DNA of 64,000 nucleotides from Arthrobacter mobilis (GTDB lineage: Bacteria; Actinomycetota; Actinomycetes; Actinomycetales; Micrococcaceae). The stretch spans positions 11,770-75,769 of the forward strand of contig NZ_JAAZSQ010000018.1 of the NCBI RefSeq assembly GCF_012395835.1, read 5' to 3'. Each line of letters begins with the position of its first letter. The first letter of the stretch is position 1. Positions 31,466 through 40,283 of the stretch are shown here, one piece after another. The position numbers and the translations under genes were made by a program. The notes under the pieces are model-generated. The model had not been told where the DNA came from, ran no database searches, and was given only the letters and a program-made list of their open reading frames with translations.

Positions 31466-33613
31466 GTGAGTACGTCCCCCATTGTATCAACCCTGGATGA
31501 GGCCATTCAGGCCCTCGACAGCCTCGGACTGTCGCACTCCCCCCAGTCGAACGGCGGCATCATGTGTCAGTGCCCAGCCCACGACGGCGGGGACGAGAAC
31601 TGCAGCATCCGGGTCATCGACGGCAAGGTCGCGGCGAAGTGCTTCTCGCACGGCTGCGAGTACAAGGACATCATGACTGCCCTCGAGACGCAGATGAAGG
31701 GCACCGGGTCCGGCAGCAACGTCGTCGCGATTCAGTCTCGGAAGCCCAAGGCGGCCAAGAAGTCGAATGTAGACCACGGCCCGCGTACCAAGGAGGCCGA
31801 ATACTCGTTCACGGACCACCAGGGCAAGTGGTACTTCACCCACATCAAGTTCCGCCATCTGAAGAGCCCCGTCCCAGGTAAGAAGTCGTTCGATTACGAC
31901 AAGAGCTACCCGGACGTTCTGGGGGATCTGCGCGAGTCGGACATGATGCCGCTTTATAACGCAGTCGAAGCATTTCAGGCCGCCAAGAAGGGCAAGCGGC
32001 TGTTCTGGTCCGAGGGCGAGGGGGACGTCGAGGCGCTCCGTGGTGTCGGCGAGGTAGCCGTGACAACCCATGCCGGTGCCGGCACGCCGCCACGTCAGGG
32101 TGGCGTGAACCTGTCCATCCTGGAGGGGGCCGGAAAAGTGACCATTATCGCCGACAAAGACAAGGTCGGATACAGCTACGCCAAGCGGGTACGTGAAGAC
32201 CTGATGAAGGCGCAGATCGGCCTCGGTGGGAAGATCGAGATCGTGCACACCCCGCTGGACAAGGTCGGTGCTGACGTCAGCGACCACTTGGCCGCCGGCT
32301 TGAGCCTGGAAGACCTGGTCGAGGTCCCCGAGGACCTGCTGGAAACCGACGAGGAGAAGGCCGAGGGCACTGTCAAGGCCGTGGCCAGCTGGGACCCCAT
32401 CGATCTGACTTCTTACCTGCAAGGTCGGATCGAGCCGAAGCACCCGGAGTTCCTGGTGCGCAGCGACGGTCAGGCACTGTGGTACCGCGGCGAGATCCAT
32501 TCGCTCCACGGCGAGTCCGAGTCCGGCAAGTCGATGGTCGCTCAGTGGGAGTGCGCCAGGCTGGTCAAGGCCGGATGCAAGGTGCTGTATGTCGACTTCG
32601 AGTCGGATCCGGCGAACATCGTGGCCCGCCTGGTGAACGTATTCCAGGTGCGCAAGGCGGCAATCCTGGAACACTTCACCTACGTCAACCCGGCCGTCGA
32701 TCCGGACACGAACCACGCAGAAGCCATCGCTTGGGGCCAGGTCCTCTCCAAACCGTACGACCTGGCCATCATCGACGGGGTCACCGAGTCCCTGACCGTC
32801 GCCGGCGGCGCCACCAAGGACAACGACTCCATCACCGTGTGGGGCCGCAGGTTCCCCCGCAAGATCGCCGACTACACCGGTGCGGCCGTTGTCATGATCG
32901 ACCACGTCACCAAGGACGCGGAGTCCCGCGGCCGCTTCGGCATCGGCGGCCAGGCGAAGATGAGCATCCTGACCGGCACCGCCATCACCGTGGACGTGAT
33001 CGCCCCGCTGGGAGTCGGCCGTGCCGGCGTGCTGAAGCTTAGCGTGGGCAAGGACCGTCCCGGCAACGTCCGCGGTCACTGCGCCCCCGAGGCCGGTAAG
33101 GACCGTCTCCAAGAGGCAGCACGGTTCAAGGTGGACTCCACCGGCACGGTTCCGGTCATCGAGCTGACGCCTTGGGAGGGCGCCGAGACCGGCGGCAAGG
33201 ACTATGTCCGGATCTTCGCGGAGAGGTGCTCCGCGTGGCTCGAGGCGGTGGGTGGCCAACACACCTTCAATGAGATCGCCAAGCCCCATGCTCAGGGCGG
33301 TGTCGGCGGCAAGCGCCCAACCATTCAGGAAGCTCTAGCTGCGCTGGTCCGCTCGGACTACGTCTCAATGACGCCCGGCAAGAACAACAGCAAGCTGTAC
33401 CAGCACGTCCGCCAGTTCCGCGGGAATAGGCCTTTGGACAAAGGCAACGGGCCGGAAACGCCGGAGATCCCTGTCAAGGCCGTCCCGGTCCGGCCGACGC
33501 CGGCCTTCGACATCCCGGCTGAGACGTGCGAGGAGCATATCGTCGCCGCGGAAGACGAAATCATGGGGTGCTACGAATGCACGCTCATCCGGCAGGTGGA
33601 GGAAGTGGCGTGA
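31466..33613 (+). CDS. replication protein: zinc finger, TOPRIM primase and RepA-like AAA ATPase
   Basis: 715 aa, GTG at 31466. A CHC2-like zinc finger lies at about residues 34-65 (C36, H39, C60, C65). A TOPRIM domain (about 160-260) shows LFWSEGEGD with the catalytic Glu and VTIIADKDKVG with the acidic pair. A RecA-like ATPase follows: Walker A GESESGKS near 350, VLYVDFESDP, Walker B LAIIDGVTES near 432, and a DHVTKD motif. The C-terminal 150 residues contain a winged-helix-like region and a Cys pair. This combination is used by mobile elements to start their own replication as primase plus helicase. An AT-rich palindrome and origin-like repeats lie upstream. An open frame extends to 31334 but crosses the hairpin, so the internal GTG is preferred. 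Confidence 0.85.
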   Translation: MSTSPIVSTLDEAIQALDSLGLSHSPQSNGGIMCQCPAHDGGDENCSIRVIDGKVAAKCFSHGCEYKDIMTALETQMKGTGSGSNVVAIQSRKPKAAKKSNVDHGPRTKEAEYSFTDHQGKWYFTHIKFRHLKSPVPGKKSFDYDKSYPDVLGDLRESDMMPLYNAVEAFQAAKKGKRLFWSEGEGDVEALRGVGEVAVTTHAGAGTPPRQGGVNLSILEGAGKVTIIADKDKVGYSYAKRVREDLMKAQIGLGGKIEIVHTPLDKVGADVSDHLAAGLSLEDLVEVPEDLLETDEEKAEGTVKAVASWDPIDLTSYLQGRIEPKHPEFLVRSDGQALWYRGEIHSLHGESESGKSMVAQWECARLVKAGCKVLYVDFESDPANIVARLVNVFQVRKAAILEHFTYVNPAVDPDTNHAEAIAWGQVLSKPYDLAIIDGVTESLTVAGGATKDNDSITVWGRRFPRKIADYTGAAVVMIDHVTKDAESRGRFGIGGQAKMSILTGTAITVDVIAPLGVGRAGVLKLSVGKDRPGNVRGHCAPEAGKDRLQEAARFKVDSTGTVPVIELTPWEGAETGGKDYVRIFAERCSAWLEAVGGQHTFNEIAKPHAQGGVGGKRPTIQEALAALVRSDYVSMTPGKNNSKLYQHVRQFRGNRPLDKGNGPETPEIPVKAVPVRPTPAFDIPAETCEEHIVAAEDEIMGCYECTLIRQVEEVA

Positions 33614-34128
33614 ACCTGCCAGAGGGCCTGACCTACGACTATGCAGCCGCCAAGGCGGACCTGGCTGGGATCTGGGAGCTTCGCCAGACCTGTGGCGACG
33701 AACTGGGCCAGGACTGGCGAACGCCGGACTTCCCAGATGCCGAGTCGCTGCTGGAGGCTGCCCGCACGGCACCCCTGAAGAGTCACGAAGCGGCCCACGT
33801 CCTGATCCACCACCCGCTGGCCGACGTCCGCGTCCTGGACGCCATCTGGAAGCGCAGCTTCGAGATGACCGAACGCTACCCGGACGATCTGATGGCGCAG
33901 ATTGACTGCGTCTTCAGTTGGACGGCGACGGAGCGCTTCCTCGAGCGGGCATGGCGGCAGATGAGGCCTGCAATCCGGTTCTGGGTGATGGCCAACCCCA
34001 AGTGCTCTGACCGGATGCTGGAGGCGATCGTCCGGGGCGACGACCCGCAGTACGCAAGGATAGCCAAGAGTCTCCTCGACATCAGGGACCGCCATCGGAC
34101 CCTCGACTACGCCCCGGACATCTTCTGA
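33610..34128 (+). CDS. hypothetical protein, 172 aa, coupled to the replication gene
   Basis: GTG at 33610 overlaps the stop of the replication gene (GTGA). Entirely helical, with repeated units (SHEAAHVLIHHPLADVRVLD; ...RFWVMANPKCSDRMLEAIV) reminiscent of HEAT-like alpha-solenoid helices. Possibly an accessory replication or scaffold factor (inference from coupling only). A terminator follows. Confidence 0.7.
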   Translation: MNLPEGLTYDYAAAKADLAGIWELRQTCGDELGQDWRTPDFPDAESLLEAARTAPLKSHEAAHVLIHHPLADVRVLDAIWKRSFEMTERYPDDLMAQIDCVFSWTATERFLERAWRQMRPAIRFWVMANPKCSDRMLEAIVRGDDPQYARIAKSLLDIRDRHRTLDYAPDIF

Positions 34129-34143
34129 CCCACGCATACCAGG

Positions 34144-34175
34144 GCCGGCACCCTCTCGACAAGGCGGGTGCCGGC
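34144..34175. terminator. terminator hairpin between convergent genes
   Basis: GCCGGCACCC pairs perfectly with GGGTGCCGGC. Confidence 0.8.
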
Positions 34176-34204
34176 ACTGGTGCCGTCAGGAGTCCTGACA
34201 GCCT

Positions 34205-34549
34205 TCAGGCGTTGCCAGCTGGCTTGCGCGCTGCACGAGCGTCTTTATAGCGGAGTTCGAGGTTTGACCTGGTCGTCCCGATAAGGTCGGCTAAGTCCTG
34301 CCGCAGGGCGATGATGCCGCTGTCGACGGATTCCTCCAGATCAAGAGTCAACTGCTCGGTCAGCTCGCGGAGCGCGCCGGTCTCCAGCACGTCTGCAAGG
34401 GCTGCCGCGGTCATGGCCTCGCTGCGCCCAAGCTTTGGGGCAAGCACGGCCGCCTGCCTAACCACGAGGCGCCGAATGTCCTGGTCGATCAGCTCTTTGG
34501 CCGCTTCGGCGAGCAAAGGGTGAGGTTCTTTGGAGCGCTTCCTGGCCAT
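34205..34549 (-). CDS. hypothetical helical protein, 114 aa
   Basis: ATG at 34549. Basic first 12 residues, then helical throughout, with LGRSEAMTAAALADVLETGA resembling small DNA-binding or partition-accessory proteins. Divergent from the excisionase-like gene, with two TGC-A/T-GCA palindromes between them. Could be the autoregulator of those palindromes or a copy-control factor; neither is shown. Confidence 0.6.
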   Translation of the reverse strand: MARKRSKEPHPLLAEAAKELIDQDIRRLVVRQAAVLAPKLGRSEAMTAAALADVLETGALRELTEQLTLDLEESVDSGIIALRQDLADLIGTTRSNLELRYKDARAARKPAGNA

Positions 34550-34598
34550 ACGGTAATCGTAGCCGTGCCGACAATGACATCAGCACAGGATACCATCA

Positions 34599-34664
34599 AT
34601 GCAAATTGAATTTGCATTTTGAGCGGTTCTCACTTAGGGTGACCCTATGCCAATTGATTTGGCA
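34599..34664. promoter_or_regulatory. two operator-like palindromes in a divergent promoter
   Basis: ATGCAAATT-g-AATTTGCAT at 34599-34617 is a perfect 9-bp palindrome; TGCCAAT...ATTTGGCA at 34648-34664 is a near-perfect relative. TAGGGT at 34635-34640 between them is a candidate -10 for the excisionase-like gene. Confidence 0.6.
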
Positions 34665-34686
34665 ATAGCCACAGACAGGAATGATC

Positions 34687-34902
34687 ATGCAGCAGACCCC
34701 GGAACAGCTCGTAGACCTCCTTGAGCAACAGACCATGGACTTCACCGAAGCAGCCGAGTGCCTCGAGATGAAAGAGATGAGCCTTCGCTCGTACATCTAT
34801 CGCGGCGGTGGTGCCGGACGCCTCAGGTCCGTAACCATCGGACGAACGGTCCGCCTCTATAGGGCAGACGTCCACACCTACAAGCGCGAGCTCAAGAAGT
34901 GA
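34687..34902 (+). CDS. excisionase-like winged-helix protein, 71 aa
   Basis: ATG at 34687 chosen because CAGGA lies 6 nt upstream; the ATG at 34681 overlaps that site. Residues 15-65 (MDFTEAAECLEMKEMSLRSY...RLRSVTIGRTVRLYRADV) match the MerR-like winged-helix DNA-binding domain of recombination directionality factors/excisionases. With the serine recombinase 1 kb away it likely controls excision direction or regulates the module; the function is inferred from fold and location. Confidence 0.7.
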   Translation: MQQTPEQLVDLLEQQTMDFTEAAECLEMKEMSLRSYIYRGGGAGRLRSVTIGRTVRLYRADVHTYKRELKK

Positions 34903-35260
34903 CTCCGATCCCATCTGAGGTCCCCGCAGGAAGTTCACGAACTCTGCCGAAGGCCAGACAGGGATTCTGTAAATGACCTTTGCCGAAGGCGCGCACGAGC
35001 CACAATTCGCCGTGGAGCATCCAGACGAAGGAGCTTGCACATCGCGACATGACCGCAGCGAGCATCGATAAGCGCAATGCTGAGTATTCCTGCCGCTCTC
35101 AAATCAGGTTTGGCAAGCGGGCACCCGGCCCACATTTCACACGTCCACGTGGCCTGCCGCTGCATGTCCCACAGGCCCTATTCATGGGAGGCCTGTGATC
35201 TTTGCCACTGCGAGCGAAATAGTGACACCGGCCCGGAACGCCCTCCGCATAGGAGCGGCC
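34903..35260. other. region without a confident gene
   Basis: A Cys/His-rich frame from 35077 (containing CRCMSHRPYS and CDLCHCERNSD) is protein-like in part and overlaps the 35261 gene in another frame; I cannot decide if it is coding. No RNA gene seen. Confidence 0.35.
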
Positions 35261-35416
35261 ATGGACAACAACAACGTCAAAGCATGGGTCACTTCTACTC
35301 GCACCGAGCAGGGGCTTCCGCCCAAGGGGGAGGATCGTGGGGCTCTCGCGCGAATTCGGTCTATTGTCGAGCGTGCCGAGTCTAGGGCTGCGGAAGCTGC
35401 CGCTGCGGCAGCCTAG
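35261..35416 (+). CDS. small helical protein, 51 aa
   Basis: ATG at 35261 with TAGGAG upstream. N-terminal MDNNNVKAWVTSTRT, then a long Ala/Arg/Glu helix. Size and charge are like many small actinobacteriophage or element proteins. Unknown function. Confidence 0.5.
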   Translation: MDNNNVKAWVTSTRTEQGLPPKGEDRGALARIRSIVERAESRAAEAAAAAA

Positions 35417-35501
35417 GACGTGCCTCCCCATCCCAGGCGACGGAGATGGGCGAGTCTAGGCGTCATGTTGCCCGGCGGCATCAGGACCGTGAATCGCGGC
35501 A

Positions 35502-35780
35502 TCACTTCTCGTCCGCGGCTCGGCCAAGCTCGTCCTCGCTGTACCCGAACGTGTAGTCCTCGTCCATGCCGCTCGAGCGCCATATATCGGCCGCGTCATA
35601 GACGCTGATGGCCTCGCCTTCGTCCTCCTCATCGCCGCTATAGGGACTATGAACGACGCCAGCATCGTCGTGATCTTCACCGAGCGTGCAGCGACACTCT
35701 ACGAAATAACGCCGCATTTCGTTTCCCTCGCCGTCGAACTCGATTTCTGTTGTGCGCTTGTGTTTGGAACCGGTGGGCAT
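35502..35780 (-). CDS. acidic hypothetical protein, 92 aa
   Basis: ATG at 35780 with AGGGGAG upstream; GTG at 35786 is a less likely start. Basic N-terminal 12 residues, then a beta-like MRRYFVECRCTLGED with two Cys, and a strongly Asp/Glu-rich C-terminal half. Lies just downstream of the recombinase on the same strand. Function unknown. Confidence 0.6.
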   Translation of the reverse strand: MPTGSKHKRTTEIEFDGEGNEMRRYFVECRCTLGEDHDDAGVVHSPYSGDEEDEGEAISVYDAADIWRSSGMDEDYTFGYSEDELGRAADEK

Positions 35781-35931
35781 CTGCACTCCCCTTTTTGTTC
35801 ATGGTGCTAAACGTGGCGACCAGTCCCGTCACGCTAGTCCGGAGCGAATCAGAGGCCCATGTCCGGCGACGCGGTGGCCATTGGTACTGCTGCTGGGCCC
35901 GGGGCTGGTTCACTGCATCAGGAGACTCACT

Positions 35932-37302
35932 CTAGACCTTCCACTCAATCTCGAAGCGGCGCGGATCGAACTTCTTCGCACCAGTCGTGATGAGGACAGG
36001 GTTTACGGTGATTCGCTCGATGAGCGTTTCCAGCACCGAGCGCTGCTCACTGGTAGTCATATGCGGCCAGGCAGCGCGCAGCCTATCCTCGGACACCTGG
36101 AGTTTCGGCTTCCTCGCCGTAGGGGGCTGAAGCTGTGCCTCTTGGGCGCGGATGGCTTTCGTACCGGCCAGCATGGTCTCCCTGTCGATCAGTCCCTCGG
36201 CGTAGTCAGCACCGAGCTGCTCACGCCGCGCTGCTAGCTCCTTGGTCCTCTGCAGCCACTCCCCCTCGTCTGGAGCCGGCTTGCCGGCAGCCAGATGCAC
36301 AGTATGGAAGGCCTGTTCTGAAACCCAAGTCTCAATTTTGTCGGCGACGACCGTCATTCGGCCGCACGCGGCTGCACCCTGGTTCTTAGGACAGCGGTAG
36401 TTTGGGGTCTTCGTCTTGCCTCCAAGGCCGCGGACCATACCGGTGCCACATCGGCCGCATTTGAGGATCCCGACAAGCAGGTGCTTCCTGCGGCCGCCGC
36501 GGGTCCCTTGGGAGCGTCCGGGAGCCAATCGCGCCCGCAGGACGGCCGACAATTCCTCGGACAGAATCGGCTCCCAAGTCCCCTTGGAGGCGATGCGTCC
36601 CTGGTGGACCCGGAGACCGGCTAGGCGTGGTGCACGCAGGATGCCGACAATAGTGGCGGCCCGCCACTGTGCCCCGCGGGTTGTCTTCACGCCGCGACGG
36701 TTCAGATCACGAGCGATTTCATTGAATCCTTCTCCCGCCAAAACGCGGTCCGCCATCTCGCGGATGATCTCGGCTTCTTCTGGGATGACCGCCGAATCCT
36801 TCGCATACCCGTAGACGCGCGCGCCAGGCCAGGCTCCGGATTCGGCCAGCTCCTCGTGCTTACGCTGCACTCGAAGCGTCAACATATCAACCTCAAGTGA
36901 AGCGAACGCCGTCATAGCCCGAGCCACGGCCCGCCCCGTTGGTGTCGAGAGGTCCACGGTGCCGGCCGTGACCGAGTGAATACCGATCCCCGTTTCCTCA
37001 CAGAGGTCGATCCAGTCTTCGAGCTGTCTGGACCGGCGAAACAGCCGGTCCGTTGCCCAAGCAACGACTACGTCCACGTCGCCAGCGCGCATGGAGTCTT
37101 GGAGCCTTTCATACTCCGGCCTAATCTTGCCCGAGTATGCCGAGATGTCGTTGTCCGCATACTCACCGACAACAGTCCAGCCACGCTCCGCCGCCAAGGC
37201 TTTACAATCCTTCAGTTGACGGGCTACGCCTTTGCCTTCCTGCTCCAAGTCGGCAGAGATTCGGGCATAAATTGCGGCGCGTGTCGGCTTCTGATCAATC
37301 AC
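35932..37302 (-). CDS. large serine recombinase (integrase)
   Basis: 456 aa from GTG at 37302. Resolvase catalytic domain with Ser16 in AIYARIS, the YADNDISAYSG loop, and VVVAWATDRLFRRSRQLEDW containing the Arg residues. A recombinase domain (about 165-260) and a zinc ribbon (CGRCGTG...YRCPK...CGR) follow, then a coiled coil (about 350-420) used for synapsis control. It cuts and joins att sites with a 2-bp crossover and probably integrated this element. A CATAGT -10 ends 6 nt before GTG, so the message is probably leaderless. A longer frame to 37350 crosses this promoter. Confidence 0.9.
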   Translation of the reverse strand: MIDQKPTRAAIYARISADLEQEGKGVARQLKDCKALAAERGWTVVGEYADNDISAYSGKIRPEYERLQDSMRAGDVDVVVAWATDRLFRRSRQLEDWIDLCEETGIGIHSVTAGTVDLSTPTGRAVARAMTAFASLEVDMLTLRVQRKHEELAESGAWPGARVYGYAKDSAVIPEEAEIIREMADRVLAGEGFNEIARDLNRRGVKTTRGAQWRAATIVGILRAPRLAGLRVHQGRIASKGTWEPILSEELSAVLRARLAPGRSQGTRGGRRKHLLVGILKCGRCGTGMVRGLGGKTKTPNYRCPKNQGAAACGRMTVVADKIETWVSEQAFHTVHLAAGKPAPDEGEWLQRTKELAARREQLGADYAEGLIDRETMLAGTKAIRAQEAQLQPPTARKPKLQVSEDRLRAAWPHMTTSEQRSVLETLIERITVNPVLITTGAKKFDPRRFEIEWKV

Positions 37303-37817
37303 ACAGCAACTATGCCGCGGCTGCCACCAAATTCCCGGCATTGAGTACATGTGTTTCTGTATTCACGCCCTCAGGGACGCTGTTAGCATGCACCAAAGTC
37401 GACGTCTCGACTACTAACGACGTCTCGACTACTAAGGGGCATGCTCCCCCTCACACCTTGCGGAGGCAGTCAATCCGGCCTTGTCAACAGCGCACTCAGT
37501 GCATAGGCAGGCACTTGACGTCCCGCCGGAATATTTCCGCCAATGGCTGGCTCAGGTCATGTTCCCGAAGCCGCCTCGGCGCATGGAGAGGTGTCGGCAG
37601 GAAAACCGCCGGCACCGGCAGAACAGAAAGGGGAACCACACCACCAACGGCCCCGCCGCAACCGGGGCCGCCACCGGGTAAGCCAGCAACTCCCCCGACC
37701 GGACAACTCCATATCCCGCCGGGCCCCCGCACCCCTCCCGGAAAACAAGCCAGAGGCATCCGTGCACAAAGTGCACGCACTCAAAGAGGAATACCTATCT
37801 GACTTGGGGAAACCCCG
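37303..37817. other. junction region between integrase and tRNA-Leu
   Basis: About 515 bp without a supportable gene. Contains two tandem 18-bp repeats (37400-37435), a GTGCAC-aaa-GTGCAC repeat near 37763, and probably one attachment site of the element, whose core I cannot pinpoint without the other end. Confidence 0.5.
37400..37435. repeat. two perfect tandem 18-bp repeats next to the integrase
   Basis: CGACGTCTCGACTACTAA at 37400-37417 is repeated exactly at 37418-37435, about 100 bp upstream of the integrase start. It could be an attachment-site duplication or a binding site. Confidence 0.85.
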
Positions 37818-37899
37818 TGCCCGAGGTGGGACTCGAACCCACACACCTTTCGGCGCCGCATTTTGAGTGCGGTGCGTCTGCCAATTCCGCCACTCGGGC
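37818..37899 (-). tRNA. tRNA-Leu (anticodon CAA)
   Basis: 82 nt on the minus strand. Acceptor GCCCGAG pairs with CTCGGGC; D-arm GGCGGAATTGGCAGACGC; anticodon loop ACTCAAAAT with CAA; class II variable arm; T-arm GGTTCGAGTCC. The 3' end faces the element. No CCA is encoded. Confidence 0.95.
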
Positions 37900-38042
37900 C
37901 TGTCGCCGGCTTCCGGCGGCCATCACTGCCAAACCTGTGAAGACCGTCATGTTTCGTCCGTGCGGAAATCTACTCTACATGCCGATAGGCTATTTGCGTG
38001 AACCCGTAACACGGTTCAACCGATCGCCTTCAAGGAGCCGCC

Positions 38043-38636
38043 GTGTCCGAGCAAACAGAGTCCGCCCCCACACGCCGCGTTGTCGTCGCCGAAGACGAAA
38101 CACTCATCCGCCTCGACATTGTCGAGATCCTGCGCGGGGAAGGATTTGATGTCGTCGCCGAGGCGGACAACGGCGAAAAGGCCGTCCAGCTGGCGCAGGA
38201 GCTCAAGCCCGACCTGGTCCTGATGGATGTCAAGATGCCGGTGATGGACGGCATCTCCGCCGCGGAGCAGATCGTCAAGGCCCGGATTGCCCCGGTGGTG
38301 CTGCTGACCGCCTTCAGCCAGAAGGAACTGGTGGAGCGCGCCCGGGACGCCGGCGCCATGGCCTACGTGGTCAAGCCCTTCACTCCGGCGGATCTGGTGC
38401 CTGCGATCGAGATCGCCCTCTCGCGGCACCAGGAGATCAAGGCGCTCGAAGCCGAGGTGTCGGATCTGCAGGAGCAGTTCACCACACGGAAGCTGGTGGA
38501 CCGGGCCAAGAGCCTGCTGATGACCAAGATGGGCCTGACCGAGCCCGAGGCCTTCCGCTGGATCCAGAAGACGTCCATGGACCGCCGGCTGAGCATGCGC
38601 GAGGTCGCCGAGACCATCATCAACCAGGTCCACTAA
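38043..38636 (+). CDS. pdtaR: ANTAR-domain response regulator (PdtaR-type)
   Basis: 197 aa, GTG at 38043. Receiver domain residues 12-125 with the acidic pair in AEDE, the phosphoacceptor Asp in LMDVKMP, Thr in LLTAF and Lys in VVKPF. C-terminal ANTAR domain (about 138-190) with the conserved Ala-Lys-x-x-Leu-Met and Arg residues. ANTAR regulators bind paired hairpins in RNA and prevent transcription termination; the PdtaS histidine kinase partner is usually encoded elsewhere. A strong terminator follows. Confidence 0.9.
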   Translation: MSEQTESAPTRRVVVAEDETLIRLDIVEILRGEGFDVVAEADNGEKAVQLAQELKPDLVLMDVKMPVMDGISAAEQIVKARIAPVVLLTAFSQKELVERARDAGAMAYVVKPFTPADLVPAIEIALSRHQEIKALEAEVSDLQEQFTTRKLVDRAKSLLMTKMGLTEPEAFRWIQKTSMDRRLSMREVAETIINQVH

Positions 38637-38660
38637 GGACGCTCCCGGACACAAACGGAA

Positions 38661-38700
38661 GCGGCCGGCCGGTGCCCGAAGGCATCGGCCGGCCGCTTTT
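38661..38700. terminator. rho-independent terminator after pdtaR
   Basis: GCGGCCGGCCG pairs with CGGCCGGCCGC followed by TTTT; also serves the convergent pyk gene. Confidence 0.9.
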
Positions 38701-38715
38701 GTGCCCGCCCCAGGC

Positions 38716-40197
38716 TCAGGCGGGCGGGTTGGCCGGCCAGGGGCCGACCTTTTCGCGGCGGCGGGGCAGGTTCCCGCCGGCGTCGGCCAGGTCCCCGACG
38801 CGGTGGACCTTGACCATGTTGGTGGAGCCGACGACGCCGGGGGGCGATCCGGCGGCGATGACCACCAGGTCGTCGATTTCCACCAGGCCGGCGTCGAAAA
38901 GGACCTTGTCCACCTGGGCCGTCATCTGGTCGGTGTGCGAGGCGAAGTCCACCAGTATCGGCTGGATGCCCCAGATCAGCGCCATGAAGTTGCGGGTGGA
39001 GGCCAGCGGGGTGAACGCGAACATCGGCCTGACCGGGCGCAGCCGGGACAGCCGGCGGGCCGAGTCCCCGGACTGGGTGAAGGTGCAGATGTACCGCGCG
39101 TCCAGCTGATCGGCGATCTCCACCGCGGCCCGGGTGATCGCCCCGCCACGGGTGTGCGGACGCGAGCCTAGCGGCGGGACCCGCTCCAGGCCGTGCTGTT
39201 CGGTGGACTCGATGATCCTCGCCATGGTCTCCACGGTTTCCAGCGGGTAGGCCCCGATGCTGGTTTCCCCGGAGAGCATCACCGCGTCGGCCCCGTCGAG
39301 CACGGCGTTCGCGCAGTCCGAGGCCTCGGCCCTCGTCGGACGCGGGTTTTCGATCATCGACTCCAGGACCTGGGTGGCCACGATCACCGGCTTGGCCCAG
39401 CGCCGGGCCAGCTCGATGGCCCGCTTCTGCACCACCGGAACCTCCTCCAGCGGCAGCTCCACGCCCAGGTCCCCGCGGGCGACCATGATCGCATCGAACG
39501 CATCAATGATGTCGCTCAGGGACTCCACCGCCTGGGGCTTTTCGATCTTGGCAATCACCGGGATCCTGCGCCCGGCCTCGTCCATAATCTCGTGCACCCG
39601 CTTGACGTCTGCCGCATTGCGCACGAAGGACAGGGCGACCATGTCCACCCCGGCCGCCAGCGCCCAGCGCAGGTCCGCCTCGTCCTTGCCGCTCAGGGCC
39701 GGCACGTTCACCGCCGCTCCGGGCAGGTTGATCCCCTTGTTGTTGGACACGGTGCCGCCCACCATCACCTCGGTGACCACGCTTACCTCGTCGACGGCGA
39801 CGGCGCGCAGGGCCACCTTGCCGTCATCGATCAGCAGCCGGTCCCCGGGCTTGACGTCCCCGGGCAGGCCCTTGTACGTGGTCGAGCAGACCTCCCTGGT
39901 ACCGGGCACGTCCTCGACGGTGATCGTGAACCGGTCCCCCGCCGCCAGCTCTTGCGGGCCGTCGGCGAACCGGCCCAGCCGGATCTTCGGTCCCTGCAGG
40001 TCCGCGAAGATCCCCACCGGCCTGCCCAGCTCGGCCGCGGCCTTGCGCACGTTCTCGTAGGTTTCCTGGTGCATGCCGTGGTCGCCGTGGCTCATGTTCA
40101 GCCGCGCCACGTCAACTCCTGCCCTGAGCACCGCCAAGGTCATCTCGTAACTGGCAATGGCCGGCCCGAAGGTGGCCACAATCTTCGCACGCCTCAT
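38716..40197 (-). CDS. pyk: pyruvate kinase
   Basis: 493 aa. Converts phosphoenolpyruvate and ADP to pyruvate and ATP in the cytosol. Core motifs: RLNMSHGDH, LQGPKIR, the IEKPQAVESL lysine, MVARGDLGVE and TQVLESMI. ATG at 40197 is preceded by TAGGGT seven bases upstream, so it is probably leaderless; GTG at 40206 overlaps that promoter. The C-terminal allosteric domain is complete. Convergent with pdtaR. Confidence 0.95.
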   Translation of the reverse strand: MRRAKIVATFGPAIASYEMTLAVLRAGVDVARLNMSHGDHGMHQETYENVRKAAAELGRPVGIFADLQGPKIRLGRFADGPQELAAGDRFTITVEDVPGTREVCSTTYKGLPGDVKPGDRLLIDDGKVALRAVAVDEVSVVTEVMVGGTVSNNKGINLPGAAVNVPALSGKDEADLRWALAAGVDMVALSFVRNAADVKRVHEIMDEAGRRIPVIAKIEKPQAVESLSDIIDAFDAIMVARGDLGVELPLEEVPVVQKRAIELARRWAKPVIVATQVLESMIENPRPTRAEASDCANAVLDGADAVMLSGETSIGAYPLETVETMARIIESTEQHGLERVPPLGSRPHTRGGAITRAAVEIADQLDARYICTFTQSGDSARRLSRLRPVRPMFAFTPLASTRNFMALIWGIQPILVDFASHTDQMTAQVDKVLFDAGLVEIDDLVVIAAGSPPGVVGSTNMVKVHRVGDLADAGGNLPRRREKVGPWPANPPA

Positions 40198-40283
40198 AAT
40201 TCCCACCCTAGTTCACTTGCTGCCTACAGGAACGCCGGGGCAGGCAGGCGCCTGCCCCGGCGCTGGTTCCGGGTATTTCTCGG

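Noticed and set aside
35077-35385. Cys/His-rich frame near the excisionase-like gene
   Set aside because: Partly protein-like but overlaps the better supported 35261 gene in another frame and lacks a ribosome-binding site.
37818-37899. tRNA-Leu 3' end as the integration target
   Set aside because: No duplicated tRNA segment was found at the other side and the integrase is of the serine type, which usually does not use tRNA genes.
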